A stretch of 8,624 nt of DNA from an uncultured Micrococcus sp. (GTDB lineage Bacteria > Actinomycetota > Actinomycetes > Actinomycetales > Micrococcaceae). Below are positions 1 through 7,307 of this stretch, in pieces; position 1 is the first letter of the stretch; each line of letters starts with the position of its first letter. The notes beneath the pieces were generated by a model. That model had not been told where the DNA came from. It ran no database searches and saw only the letters and a list, made by a program, of their open reading frames with translations. The position numbers were made by a program, and so were the translations under genes. The DNA is taken from assembly GCA_946222435.1 (NCBI GenBank), contig CAMIOJ010000074.1, positions 1 through 8,624 on the forward strand, written 5' to 3'.

Positions 1-1822
<1,822 letters not shown>

Positions 1823-1828
1823 GTAGGA

Positions 1829-1835
1829 TCCTTCC
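1829..1835 (-). promoter_or_regulatory. Ribosome binding site of rpoB
   Basis: GGAAGGA on the minus strand lies six bases before the GTG at 1820-1822. It supports that GTG as the rpoB start, since no ATG lies nearby. Confidence 0.75.
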
Positions 1836-1992
1836 ACAGGCTTTCGGGGGTCCGTGTTCGGATCTCCCTGGGACGGCACAGACGCCGTGTGCGGGCCCAC
1901 CGCCATATGAAGGCCTCGCTCGTCCGCGTCGACGTCCCTGTGTGGACTGCTCAGTCTTCAGGGCGCGCGGAAGCAGGGAGATGCAAAGGTCT

Positions 1993-2021
1993 AGAGTATC
2001 GCCCCATACCACGATTGTCCA
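1993..2021 (-). promoter_or_regulatory. Candidate sigma-70-type promoter of rpoB
   Basis: On the minus strand TGGACA (2016-2021) and TACTCT (1993-1998) are separated by exactly 17 bases, close to the TTGACA/TATAAT consensus. Transcription would start near 1986, leaving an untranslated leader of about 165 nt before the rpoB GTG. The site lies just downstream of the acyltransferase stop codon and its hairpin, so rpoB can be expressed independently of the upstream genes. This is sequence inference only. Confidence 0.6.
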
Positions 2022-2037
2022 CCGCGTCCGCGTCACA

Positions 2038-2056
2038 CCGGTGCGCGTGGCACCGG
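2038..2056 (-). terminator. Hairpin after the acyltransferase gene, possible weak terminator
   Basis: CCGGTGC and GCACCGG form a perfect 7-bp stem with a 5-base loop, 7 bases beyond the stop codon of the acyltransferase gene and just before the rpoB promoter. There is no T-run after it, so termination may be partial. Confidence 0.45.
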
Positions 2057-2062
2057 CGCCCC

Positions 2063-3349
2063 TCACGACGACGGCACGCGCCTCCGCAGGCCCGGCACCC
2101 TCTCGAGGGCGCCGGTGCCGGCATCGCGCAGGCGCGGCCCCAGGGGGCGCTCGATCCACCGGTGCACAGCCCAGGACCAGACGAGCAGGACGGCGAGGAC
2201 CAGCGGCATCGTCCAGCGGGGGCCGAACAGGGGCACCAGCAGGCCGATCAGCCACCAGCCCCACAGCTGGTGGAAGAGGTAGAGCGGGTAGGTGAGCGCT
2301 CCCGCCGCCTTCGCACCCGGGATGCGCCACCGGGCCGCGGGGCTCAGCACCGTGACGGCGACCCACGCCACCATGGCCAGGACGACTCCGGCGACCAGCG
2401 GGACCGACACGTCCAGGCCCGTGGTCTCGAGCGTCTCCCGTGCCTGGATCGGCGCGCTCCACGCCGCGGCCAGCCCGGAGCAGACCACCAGCGCCGCCCA
2501 GCGCGGCGGGGTGTGTCCGCGGCGGTGGAGCAGGTACAGCACGATCCCGGCGGCAAAGAGGGCCGAGTACTCCGGGAACAGCACGTGCGAGACCGCCTCC
2601 TCGCCCGTGCCCACCGCCGAGGAGAGCCCGGCGAGGAGTGTGCCCAGCACCGGCCACCCCACCGCGAAGGCCAGCAGGCGCCCGGGCGTGGTCCACCGCA
2701 GCAGCATGACCACGAGCACGGTGGCGTAGAACTTGAGCTCCACCCAGAGCGTCCAGTAGACCCCGTCCAGGTGGCCCACACCGCCCATGCCGCCCTGCAG
2801 CATGGTCAGGTTGGGCAGGATCTCGGTGGGACTGCGCGCGGCGCCCACCTCGGGCCAGAGGACGAAGACCAGCAGTGCCGCCGCCGGGACGGCGGCCCAG
2901 TAGGCCGGGTACAGGCGTCCTATCCGGGAGCCCACGTACTGGGCCGGGGTCCGCCCGACGACGGAGAGCACGATCACAAGCCCCGAGACCAGGAAGAACA
3001 GCTGGACGCCGAGCGCGCCCAGGGCGGTGAGGCGCCCCAGCACCGGCCACACCTCGAGCGCCACGCGCCCGTCCGTGCTGAACCGCGTGTGGTGCCAGGC
3101 GGTCCAGTGGTAGAGGACGACGGACAGGGCCGCCGCGAGTCGGGTGACGTCGAGCAGGGCCAGCCGTGGGGCGCGGGCGACGGGCCCGGCCGCCGGCGCG
3201 GCGACTCCGGGAGCGGCAGGATCGGCCGCGGCGGAGTCAGGGCGGACGGCGGATCGGCCGGCGCCGGGGCCGGCCACCGGCGCGCCGGAGGGGGCGGCCG
3301 TCGTCGTGGCGGCGGTCGTCTGGACGGAGGCGGACATGGGCGGAGACAC
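2063..3349 (-). CDS. Acyltransferase 3 family integral membrane protein (OafA/YrhL type)
   Basis: This 428-residue protein is a polytopic membrane O-acyltransferase of the acyltransferase-3 family, whose members transfer acetyl or other acyl groups to cell-surface sugars, peptidoglycan or lipids; the substrate here cannot be told. An Ala/Pro/Thr-rich, probably disordered tail (about residues 1-62) precedes the first helix LDVTRLAAALSVVLYHW (66-82), with the family's R70 and H81. Then come GALGVQLFFLVSG (111-123), SRIGRLYP (141-148), YWTLWVELKFY (198-208, E204), a series of hydrophobic segments, YPLYLFHQ (354-361) and a final ERPL (400-403). About ten membrane spans are visible. No C-terminal SGNH domain is present. 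The GTG at 3347-3349 is the longest start; the ATG at 3335-3337 is an alternative. Neither has a convincing Shine-Dalgarno. The gene sits between the rplL terminator and the rpoB promoter on the same strand. It is an unrelated guest in the ribosomal cluster but its codon use is as GC-rich as its neighbours', so recent transfer is not evident. Confidence 0.9.
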   Translation of the reverse strand: MSPPMSASVQTTAATTTAAPSGAPVAGPGAGRSAVRPDSAAADPAAPGVAAPAAGPVARAPRLALLDVTRLAAALSVVLYHWTAWHHTRFSTDGRVALEVWPVLGRLTALGALGVQLFFLVSGLVIVLSVVGRTPAQYVGSRIGRLYPAYWAAVPAAALLVFVLWPEVGAARSPTEILPNLTMLQGGMGGVGHLDGVYWTLWVELKFYATVLVVMLLRWTTPGRLLAFAVGWPVLGTLLAGLSSAVGTGEEAVSHVLFPEYSALFAAGIVLYLLHRRGHTPPRWAALVVCSGLAAAWSAPIQARETLETTGLDVSVPLVAGVVLAMVAWVAVTVLSPAARWRIPGAKAAGALTYPLYLFHQLWGWWLIGLLVPLFGPRWTMPLVLAVLLVWSWAVHRWIERPLGPRLRDAGTGALERVPGLRRRVPSS

Positions 3350-3359
3350 TACCGATCCG

Positions 3360-3368
3360 CCTATAGCA
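3360..3368 (-). promoter_or_regulatory. Possible extended -10 promoter for the acyltransferase gene
   Basis: The minus strand reads TGCTATAGG, an extended -10-like element (TGnTATA), in a locally AT-richer patch ten bases before the GTG start. No -35 hexamer is recognisable. If real, the transcript would start within a few bases of the start codon and be nearly leaderless, which would fit the missing Shine-Dalgarno. Weak evidence. Confidence 0.3.
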
Positions 3369-3453
3369 ACTGCTGGGTGGAGGCCGGAGGCTCCCTGGAG
3401 CCGCGGACTCCCCGTGCGGGGCCGGCGGGCGGCCGGACGCCCCGGACACGACT

Positions 3454-3487
3454 CGACCCCCGTTCCGCAGAGGCGGAACGGGGGTCG
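3454..3487 (-). terminator. Strong intrinsic-type terminator of the rplJ-rplL unit
   Basis: A perfect 15-bp inverted repeat (3454-3468 with 3473-3487, arm CGACCCCCGTTCCGC) with the 4-base loop AGAG (plus strand) lies 36 bases after the rplL stop. As often in high-GC actinobacteria it has no T-run; the sequence beyond it on the minus strand begins AGTCGTGTCCGGGG. It probably separates rplJ-rplL from the acyltransferase gene. Confidence 0.8.
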
Positions 3488-3523
3488 GGTGCGGAAGCGG
3501 TGATGCGGCTCAGGCCGCGATCA

Positions 3524-3913
3524 TCACTTGAGGGTGACGGTGGCGCCGGCGCCCTCGAGCTGCTCCTTGGCCTTCTCGGCGGTCTCCTTGTTGACGCCCT
3601 CGAGGACCGGCTTCGGGGCGCCGTCCACCAGGTCCTTGGCCTCCTTCAGGCCGAGGGAGGTGAGGGCGCGCACCTCCTTGATGACGCCGATCTTCTTGTC
3701 GCCGGCGGCCTCGAGGACGACGTCGAACTCGTCCTTCTCCTCGACGGCGGCGGCCTCGCCACCGGCAGCGGCACCGCCGGCGGCGGCGACGGCCACCGGA
3801 GCGGCGGCGGTGACGTCGAACTTCTCCTCGAACGCCTTGATGAACTCGGACAGCTCGATGAGGGTCAGCTCCTCAAAGGCGGCGAGCAGCTCGTCAGTGG
3901 TCAGCTTGGCCAT
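3524..3913 (-). CDS. rplL: 50S ribosomal protein L7/L12
   Basis: L7/L12 is the multicopy stalk protein of the large subunit. Its dimers bind the L10 C-terminus and recruit and stimulate the translation GTPases EF-Tu, EF-G and IF2. The 129-residue product has the normal length and layout: an N-terminal dimerisation and L10-binding helix region (1-35, MAKLTTDELLAAFEELTLIE), an Ala/Gly hinge (about 36-56), and the globular C-terminal domain (about 60-129). The C-terminal domain carries the factor-binding helix GLKEAKDLVDGAPKPV (88-103) and ends in GAGATVTLK. The ATG at 3911-3913 has an excellent Shine-Dalgarno, AAAGGAG (3919-3925), five bases upstream. The gene follows rplJ by 76 bases with a hairpin between them and is closed by the 3454-3487 terminator. 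Confidence 0.98.
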   Translation of the reverse strand: MAKLTTDELLAAFEELTLIELSEFIKAFEEKFDVTAAAPVAVAAAGGAAAGGEAAAVEEKDEFDVVLEAAGDKKIGVIKEVRALTSLGLKEAKDLVDGAPKPVLEGVNKETAEKAKEQLEGAGATVTLK

Positions 3914-3955
3914 GATGGCTCCTTTACGTGGTTGCTACGTGAAGTAGGTGTGGGT

Positions 3956-3974
3956 GAGGGCCGCGCGGCCCCTC
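3956..3974 (-). promoter_or_regulatory. Hairpin in the rplJ-rplL intergenic region
   Basis: GAGGGCC (3956-3962) pairs with GGCCCCTC (3967-3974) around a 4-base loop with one bulged base, 15 bases after the rplJ stop. It could protect or process the rplL message, or attenuate read-through. Since L7/L12 is needed in several copies per L10, some element raising rplL output is expected, but the sequence does not prove this one does it. Confidence 0.4.
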
Positions 3975-3989
3975 GGATGGGTGGGACGC

Positions 3990-4505
3990 TCAGGCGTCCT
4001 GCTTGGCGCGCAGCGCCTCGACCGTGCGGACGGACTTCGACAGCGGGGCCTGGAACAGGGCGGCGGCCTTGCTCATGGAGCCCTTCATGGCGCCGGCGAA
4101 CTTGGACAGCAGCATCTCGCGGGACTCGAGGTCCGCGATTTGCTTGATGCCGGCCTCGTCCAGAGGCTGGCCGTCCATGTAGCCGCCCTTGAGCACGAGC
4201 TTGTCGTTGTCCTTGGCGAAGTCACGCAGCGCCTTCGCGACGCTGACCGGGTCACCGGTCACGAAGGCGATCGCGGTCGGACCGGACAGGTGGGACTCGA
4301 GTCCCTCCACACCGGCCTCCTTGGCCGCGATCTCGGCGAGCGTGTTCTTCGCCACGGCGTAGGTCGCGTCCTGACGGATGGCGTTGCGAAGCTGCTTGAG
4401 CTCGCCCACCGTCAGGCCACGGTATTCCGTCAGCACAGCGGCGTTGGACTCACGAAACAGGTCCGCGAGCTCAGCCACCGCCGACTTCTTTGCAGACGTC
4501 GCCAT
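3990..4505 (-). CDS. rplJ: 50S ribosomal protein L10
   Basis: L10 anchors the L7/L12 dimers to 23S rRNA at the stalk base and, in many bacteria, represses its own operon by binding the mRNA leader. The product is 171 residues. The N-terminal RNA-binding domain includes MATSAKKSAVAELADLFRES, a conserved TEYRGLTVGELKQLR and VAKNTLAEIAA. The C-terminal helix, from about residue 130 (LLSKFAGAMKGSMSKAAALF onward), carries the L12-binding stretch. The ATG at 4503-4505 is chosen because AGAGGAG lies four bases upstream (4510-4516) and homology begins there. The frame stays open upstream to 4637, but that stretch is the structured leader and is unlikely to be translated. It is the first gene of the rplJ-rplL unit, with its own promoter and leader. 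Confidence 0.98.
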   Translation of the reverse strand: MATSAKKSAVAELADLFRESNAAVLTEYRGLTVGELKQLRNAIRQDATYAVAKNTLAEIAAKEAGVEGLESHLSGPTAIAFVTGDPVSVAKALRDFAKDNDKLVLKGGYMDGQPLDEAGIKQIADLESREMLLSKFAGAMKGSMSKAAALFQAPLSKSVRTVEALRAKQDA

Positions 4506-4509
4506 GGCA

Positions 4510-4516
4510 CTCCTCT
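4510..4516 (-). promoter_or_regulatory. Ribosome binding site of rplJ
   Basis: AGAGGAG on the minus strand, four bases before the ATG at 4503-4505. It decides this start over in-frame starts up to 4637. Confidence 0.8.
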
Positions 4517-4553
4517 CAATGGGATCTTCAATCGGATACCGCGCGATCCCCAC

Positions 4554-4586
4554 AAAGAGAAACGCCCCGTGCAGGTGCACGGGGCG
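4554..4586 (-). terminator. Attenuator-like intrinsic terminator inside the rplJ leader
   Basis: CGCCCCGTGC (4563-4572) and GCACGGGGCG (4577-4586) form a perfect 10-bp stem with a 4-base loop. On the minus strand it is followed at once by TTTCTCTTT (4554-4562), the only hairpin in the window with a T-rich tail. It lies 48 bases before rplJ and after the rplJ promoter, so it acts on the leader transcript, not on an upstream gene. Confidence 0.7.
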
Positions 4587-4734
4587 CGGCGGGACGGCGG
4601 GCTCCGCAAGGAGTCCATGTGTCAGCGCGTGGCTCACGTTTCACCTGCGCAGGTCGCCTCCGCCTGGGAGGACCTTCGACGGATCTCCAGCCCGAGGGCA
4701 TGGATCACCGCGACCGGCGGTCTTCGGTCCGCCG

Positions 4735-4764
4735 ATCATATCCCATCCTCGGCGCGGACGACAA
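4735..4764 (-). promoter_or_regulatory. Candidate sigma-70-type promoter of rplJ-rplL
   Basis: The minus strand has TTGTCG (4759-4764), an 18-base spacer and TATGAT (4735-4740), which differs from TATAAT at one base. It sits just after the hairpin that closes the GNAT remnant. Transcription would start near 4728. Confidence 0.6.
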
Positions 4765-4768
4765 ACCG

Positions 4769-4790
4769 GGTTCGGCCCCTCCGCCGAACC
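4769..4790 (-). terminator. Hairpin at the end of the GNAT remnant
   Basis: GGTTCGGC (4769-4776) and GCCGAACC (4783-4790) form an 8-bp stem with a 6-base loop, directly upstream of the rplJ promoter. It is likely the old terminator of the GNAT gene, shielding rplJ from read-through. There is no strong T-run. Confidence 0.5.
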
Positions 4791-5830
4791 AGAGGAATCG
4801 GCCACGTCGACCCGCCTTGAAGCAGCCGAATCTTCTGGCTCGGTGCCGGTCGCGCGCTCGGCGTCCGGCCAGATGACGGCGAAGCGGGCCAGGTTCTCCC
4901 GCTTCATGGCCATGCCCAGCCCGTGGCCCCGATGGTCCCCCTCGACGATCGTCGAGCCCTGGAACGCCACGTGCGGTCGTTCCGCGTAGGCCTCGACGTC
5001 GCTGTGGCCGACCACCCGGCCTCGACCGTCCACGGCGGCGACGGGGAAGACGGACTCCCCCGCCTCCCCGCGGCGCCGCTCCTGCGCACGGTAGCGGGCG
5101 ACGTCCCACGGGGAGTGCTCATGCCGCAGTTCCCCACTGGGCGCGTCGACGTCCATGAGCCCGCGCAGACGCGCCATCGCCTCCACGTGCTCTTCCGGGC
5201 AGGGTGCCTCCCAGGTGACCAGACGATGTCCGGAGCGCAGCGGCGGGGCGCTGCCCTCGCTGAGCGGGCCGTGCAGGCCCTGGCGCGCGGCCTCGCCTTG
5301 CTCGCTGCCCCCGGCGCAGCGTCCGGCGTTCGCGTCTGCACCGACGCGGCTTGGTCCCCCACGCCAGCGTCCTCAGACAGGCGGCGATGGTCCGACTAGG
5401 ACTGCAGGACCGTGCAGCCGTCCTCGCGCGCCGCCTCGAGGAGGCGCTCATGCACCGCCGACCCGATCCCGCCTCGGCGGAACCGCGGATCCACACCCAC
5501 CCAGAGGTGGCCGGTTGTGTCGCCGGGGCGGCGCAGCAGCCGCCCGAGCGCCACGACTCCCCCGCGGGGATCATCGTCCTCCAGCGCAGGCGTGCGGACC
5601 AGCAGGGTCTGCGTCACCTGCTCCGCACTTGGCTGGGCGTCCCGCAGCCGCTGCTTCGGGGCGCGATAGAAGTCGTTGTGCCCCCAGAACCGGGCCTGCA
5701 GCATCTCCCCCAGCTGGGCGGCGGTGAGGAAGTCGGCCGTGCTCTGGGGCACCGGATCCTGTTCGTACTCCAGCCGCTGCGGCGCCTGGATCCAGGAGAA
5801 GGTGAGGTCCGGCGCCGTGTTCTGACTCAT
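4791..5830 (-). pseudogene. Decayed two-domain GNAT family N-acetyltransferase
   Basis: GNAT enzymes transfer acetyl groups from acetyl-CoA to amines; the substrate is unknown. The first part (ATG at 5828-5830, 144 codons) has FWGHNDF (48-54), then HLWVGVDPRFRRGGIGSAVH with the acetyl-CoA P-loop RRGGIG (118-123), and stops at TAG (5396-5398) right after GCTVLQS, before the last strands of the fold. The second part lies in another frame, open from 5372: SGHRLVTWEAPCPEEHVEAM, then VDAPSGEL, VAFQGSTIVEGDHRGHGLGM with a second P-loop (RGHGLG), and it loses family likeness after WPDAER near 4862. RRFGCFKAGRRGRFLW, in a third frame just downstream, resembles the expected C-terminal end. A stop, a net one-base-lost or two-base-gained shift and a deleted segment together make an active enzyme very unlikely. 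The Shine-Dalgarno is poor (AAGGGGG, two bases before the ATG). Flanking hairpins mark it as a separate unit between rplA and rplJ. The outer boundary at the 3' end is approximate. Confidence 0.75.
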
Positions 5831-5861
5831 GGCCCCCTTGCACCACGCCCCTCCCCGGACA

Positions 5862-5907
5862 CGACGTCGGCCGGCCGCCTCCGTGCGGAGGCGACCGGCC
5901 GTCGTCG
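5862..5907 (-). terminator. Long hairpin, second terminator after rplA
   Basis: Arms 5862-5882 and 5887-5907 pair over 21 positions with only two mismatches around the plus-strand loop GTGC. The inner 7 bp are CGCCTCC/GGAGGCG. No T-run follows; the minus strand continues TGTCCGGGG. It ends the rplK-rplA unit. Confidence 0.75.
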
Positions 5908-5908
5908 G

Positions 5909-5928
5909 GAACGGTCAGGGGACCGTTC
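5909..5928 (-). terminator. First hairpin after rplA
   Basis: GAACGGTC and GACCGTTC form a perfect 8-bp stem with the 4-base loop AGGG (plus strand), 13 bases after the rplA stop and immediately before the longer hairpin at 5862-5907. Together they look like a tandem terminator. Confidence 0.6.
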
Positions 5929-5941
5929 GGTCAGGCGAGGA

Positions 5942-6646
5942 TCAGTCCTCGGCCTCGACCTTGGTGGCGTTCGGGTCCATCGGGACGCCCGGGCCGAAGG
6001 TGGTGGCCACGGTGGCCTTGGTGATGTAGCGGCCCTTGGAGGAGGCCGGCTTCAGGCGGAGGATCTCCTCCAGGGCGGCGGCGTAGTTCTCGGTGAGCGC
6101 CTTGGCGTCGAACGAGGTCTTGCCGATGATGAAGTGCAGGTTCGAGTGCTTGTCGACGCGGAAGTCGATCTTGCCGCCCTTGATGTCGGTCACGGCCTTG
6201 GCCACGTCCGGGGTCACGGTGCCGGTCTTCGGGTTCGGCATCAGGTTGCGCGGACCCAGGACCTTGCCGAGCCGGCCGACCTTGCCCATGAGCTCCGGGG
6301 AGGCCACGGCGGCGTCGAAGTCGACCCAGCCGCCCTGGACCTTCGCGATCAGGTCGTCGTCGCCGACGAAGTCCGCGCCGGCCGCGCGGGCGGCCTCGGC
6401 GCGCTCACCGGTGGCGAACACGACCACGCGGGCGGTCTTGCCGGTGCCGTTCGGCAACGACACGGAGCCGCGCACCATCTGGTCGGCCTTGCGCGGGTCG
6501 ACCGAGAGGCGCATGGCGACCTCCACGGTGGCGTCGGTCTTCGACGGGTTGGTCTCCTTGGCGAGGGCGATGGCCTCGGCCGGGGAGTAGAGGCGATCCT
6601 CGATCGCGGCCTTGGCGGCCTTGTATGCCTTGCTGCGCTGTGCCAT
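5942..6646 (-). CDS. rplA: 50S ribosomal protein L1
   Basis: L1 binds 23S rRNA helices 76-78, forms the mobile L1 stalk and helps release deacylated tRNA from the E site; in many bacteria it also represses its own rplK-rplA message. The 234-residue product matches the family length. It starts MAQRSKAYKAAKAAIEDRLY and carries the L1 signature as GKVGRLGKVLGPRNLMPNPK (121-140), followed by TGTVTPDVAKAV. Domain I continues with DFRVDKHSNLHFIIGKTSF, and the protein ends with a short acidic tail (VEAED). The ATG at 6644-6646 has AAGGAG (6657-6662) ten bases upstream, a slightly long spacing. rplK lies 91 bases upstream, and tandem hairpins at 5862-5928 close the unit. No oddity in sequence. Confidence 0.98.
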   Translation of the reverse strand: MAQRSKAYKAAKAAIEDRLYSPAEAIALAKETNPSKTDATVEVAMRLSVDPRKADQMVRGSVSLPNGTGKTARVVVFATGERAEAARAAGADFVGDDDLIAKVQGGWVDFDAAVASPELMGKVGRLGKVLGPRNLMPNPKTGTVTPDVAKAVTDIKGGKIDFRVDKHSNLHFIIGKTSFDAKALTENYAAALEEILRLKPASSKGRYITKATVATTFGPGVPMDPNATKVEAED

Positions 6647-6737
6647 CTGCGTTCTTCTCCTTGTGCAGTTGTGGTCTGCGGGCCGCGCTCGGCCCTGCCA
6701 CGTGGAAAGAGTGGTGTGGACGGATGTCCGGGAGGTG

Positions 6738-7169
6738 TCAGCCCTCGACGGTGATGCCCATGGAGCGGGCGGTGCCGGCGATGATCTTCGCGGCAGCCTG
6801 GATGTCGTTGGCGTTCAGGTCCTCCATCTTGGTCTGCGCGATCTCCTCGCACTGGGCCTGGGTCAGCTTGCCGACCTTGTCCGTGTGCGGGGTGCCGGAG
6901 CCCTTGGAGACGCCTGCGGCCTTCTTGATCAGCTCGGCGGCCGGCGGGGTCTTGGTGATGAAGGTGAAGGAACGGTCCTCGTAGACCGTGATCTCCACCG
7001 GGACGACATTGCCGCGCTGGGATTCCGTGGCCGCGTTGTAGGCCTTGCAGAACTCCATGATGTTCACGCCGTGCTGGCCGAGGGCCGGGCCGATCGGCGG
7101 GGCCGGGTTGGCAGCGCCAGCCTGGATCTGGAGCTTGATCAGGCCGGCGACCTTCTTCTTGGGAGCCAT
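6738..7169 (-). CDS. rplK: 50S ribosomal protein L11
   Basis: L11 binds the GTPase-associated region of 23S rRNA at the stalk base, is the site of thiostrepton-class antibiotic action with that RNA, and is needed for activation of RelA-type (p)ppGpp synthetases on the ribosome. The 143-residue product has normal length. The N-terminal domain includes [20 protein letters not shown] and the proline-rich [14 protein letters not shown] (24-37). The middle has [15 protein letters not shown], and the C-terminal RNA-binding domain has [12 protein letters not shown] (92-103) and the family signature in [20 protein letters not shown] (117-136). The prolines that line the thiostrepton pocket (P22, P25) are present, so no resistance change is seen. 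The ATG at 7167-7169 follows AGAAGGA (7178-7184) with eight bases between. It pairs with rplA downstream. Confidence 0.98.
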
Positions 7170-7196
7170 GTGTCGGATCCTTCTCTCACTGGTGGA

Positions 7197-7222
7197 CCCG
7201 CAGCACAGGAGCGTACTGCGGG
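7197..7222 (-). promoter_or_regulatory. Hairpin in the rplK leader
   Basis: CCCGCAG (7197-7203) pairs with CTGCGGG (7216-7222), 7 bp around a 12-base loop, ending 12 bases before the rplK Shine-Dalgarno. In other bacteria L1 represses rplK by binding a leader structure; I cannot recognise an L1 target here, so its function is unknown. Confidence 0.3.
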
Positions 7223-7226
7223 CGGT

Positions 7227-7247
7227 GGCCGCCGTGGCGCGGCGGCC
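7227..7247 (-). repeat. Inverted repeat between nusG and rplK
   Basis: GGCCGCC and GGCGGCC form a 7-bp stem with a 7-base loop. It lies between the nusG terminator hairpin and the rplK leader hairpin, so this gap of 138 bases holds three hairpins in a row. In DNA this GC-rich some pairing arises by chance. Confidence 0.35.
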
Positions 7248-7257
7248 GGTGCCCTGA

Positions 7258-7282
7258 CGCCCCCGGCAGGCGGCCGGGGGCG
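7258..7282 (-). terminator. Terminator-like hairpin after nusG
   Basis: CGCCCCCGGC (7258-7267) and GCCGGGGGCG (7273-7282) form a perfect 10-bp stem with a 5-base loop, 25 bases after the nusG stop. No T-run follows. I see no clear promoter between it and rplK, so read-through into rplK-rplA seems likely. Confidence 0.6.
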
Positions 7283-7307
7283 AGGGGACGATTGTGTTGT
7301 CTGTCCG

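Larger units (their letters stand above)
4506..4728 (-). promoter_or_regulatory. Long structured leader of rplJ-rplL, probable L10 autoregulatory leader
   Basis: About 220 untranslated bases separate the predicted start point (near 4728) from rplJ. The leader contains a small hairpin with transcript arms GGACTCC and GGAGCCC around TTGC (4599-4616). Next comes a 10-bp terminator-like hairpin followed by a T-rich tract (4554-4586), and last the Shine-Dalgarno. L10 leaders in other bacteria bind L10(L12)4 and, in Bacillus subtilis, control a terminator in the leader. The position and the terminator here fit that scheme, but I cannot identify the L10-binding kink-turn or a clean antiterminator by eye. 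No other gene is seen in this stretch. Confidence 0.6.

Noticed and set aside
3924..3946. CACGTA repeated twice in the rplL leader (minus strand), 11 bases apart
   Set aside because: Two 6-base copies are too short to support an operator or structural element.
4506..4637. N-terminal extension of L10 by 44 residues
   Set aside because: The frame is open, but it covers the leader attenuator. A good Shine-Dalgarno and the conserved L10 start both point to the ATG at 4505.
3948..4820. Plus-strand open frame of 290 codons
   Set aside because: It lies antisense to rplJ and its leader, and its latter part is low in order and has no homology that I recognise.
5340..5400. Programmed frameshift or stop readthrough joining the two GNAT halves
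   Set aside because: No slippery heptamer or following pseudoknot is evident, the TAG and the frame change are separate lesions, and the C-terminus is also damaged, so decay is the simpler reading.
5351..6754. Plus-strand open frame of 467 codons
   Set aside because: It is antisense to rplA and the GNAT remnant, with shadow-frame composition and no domain.
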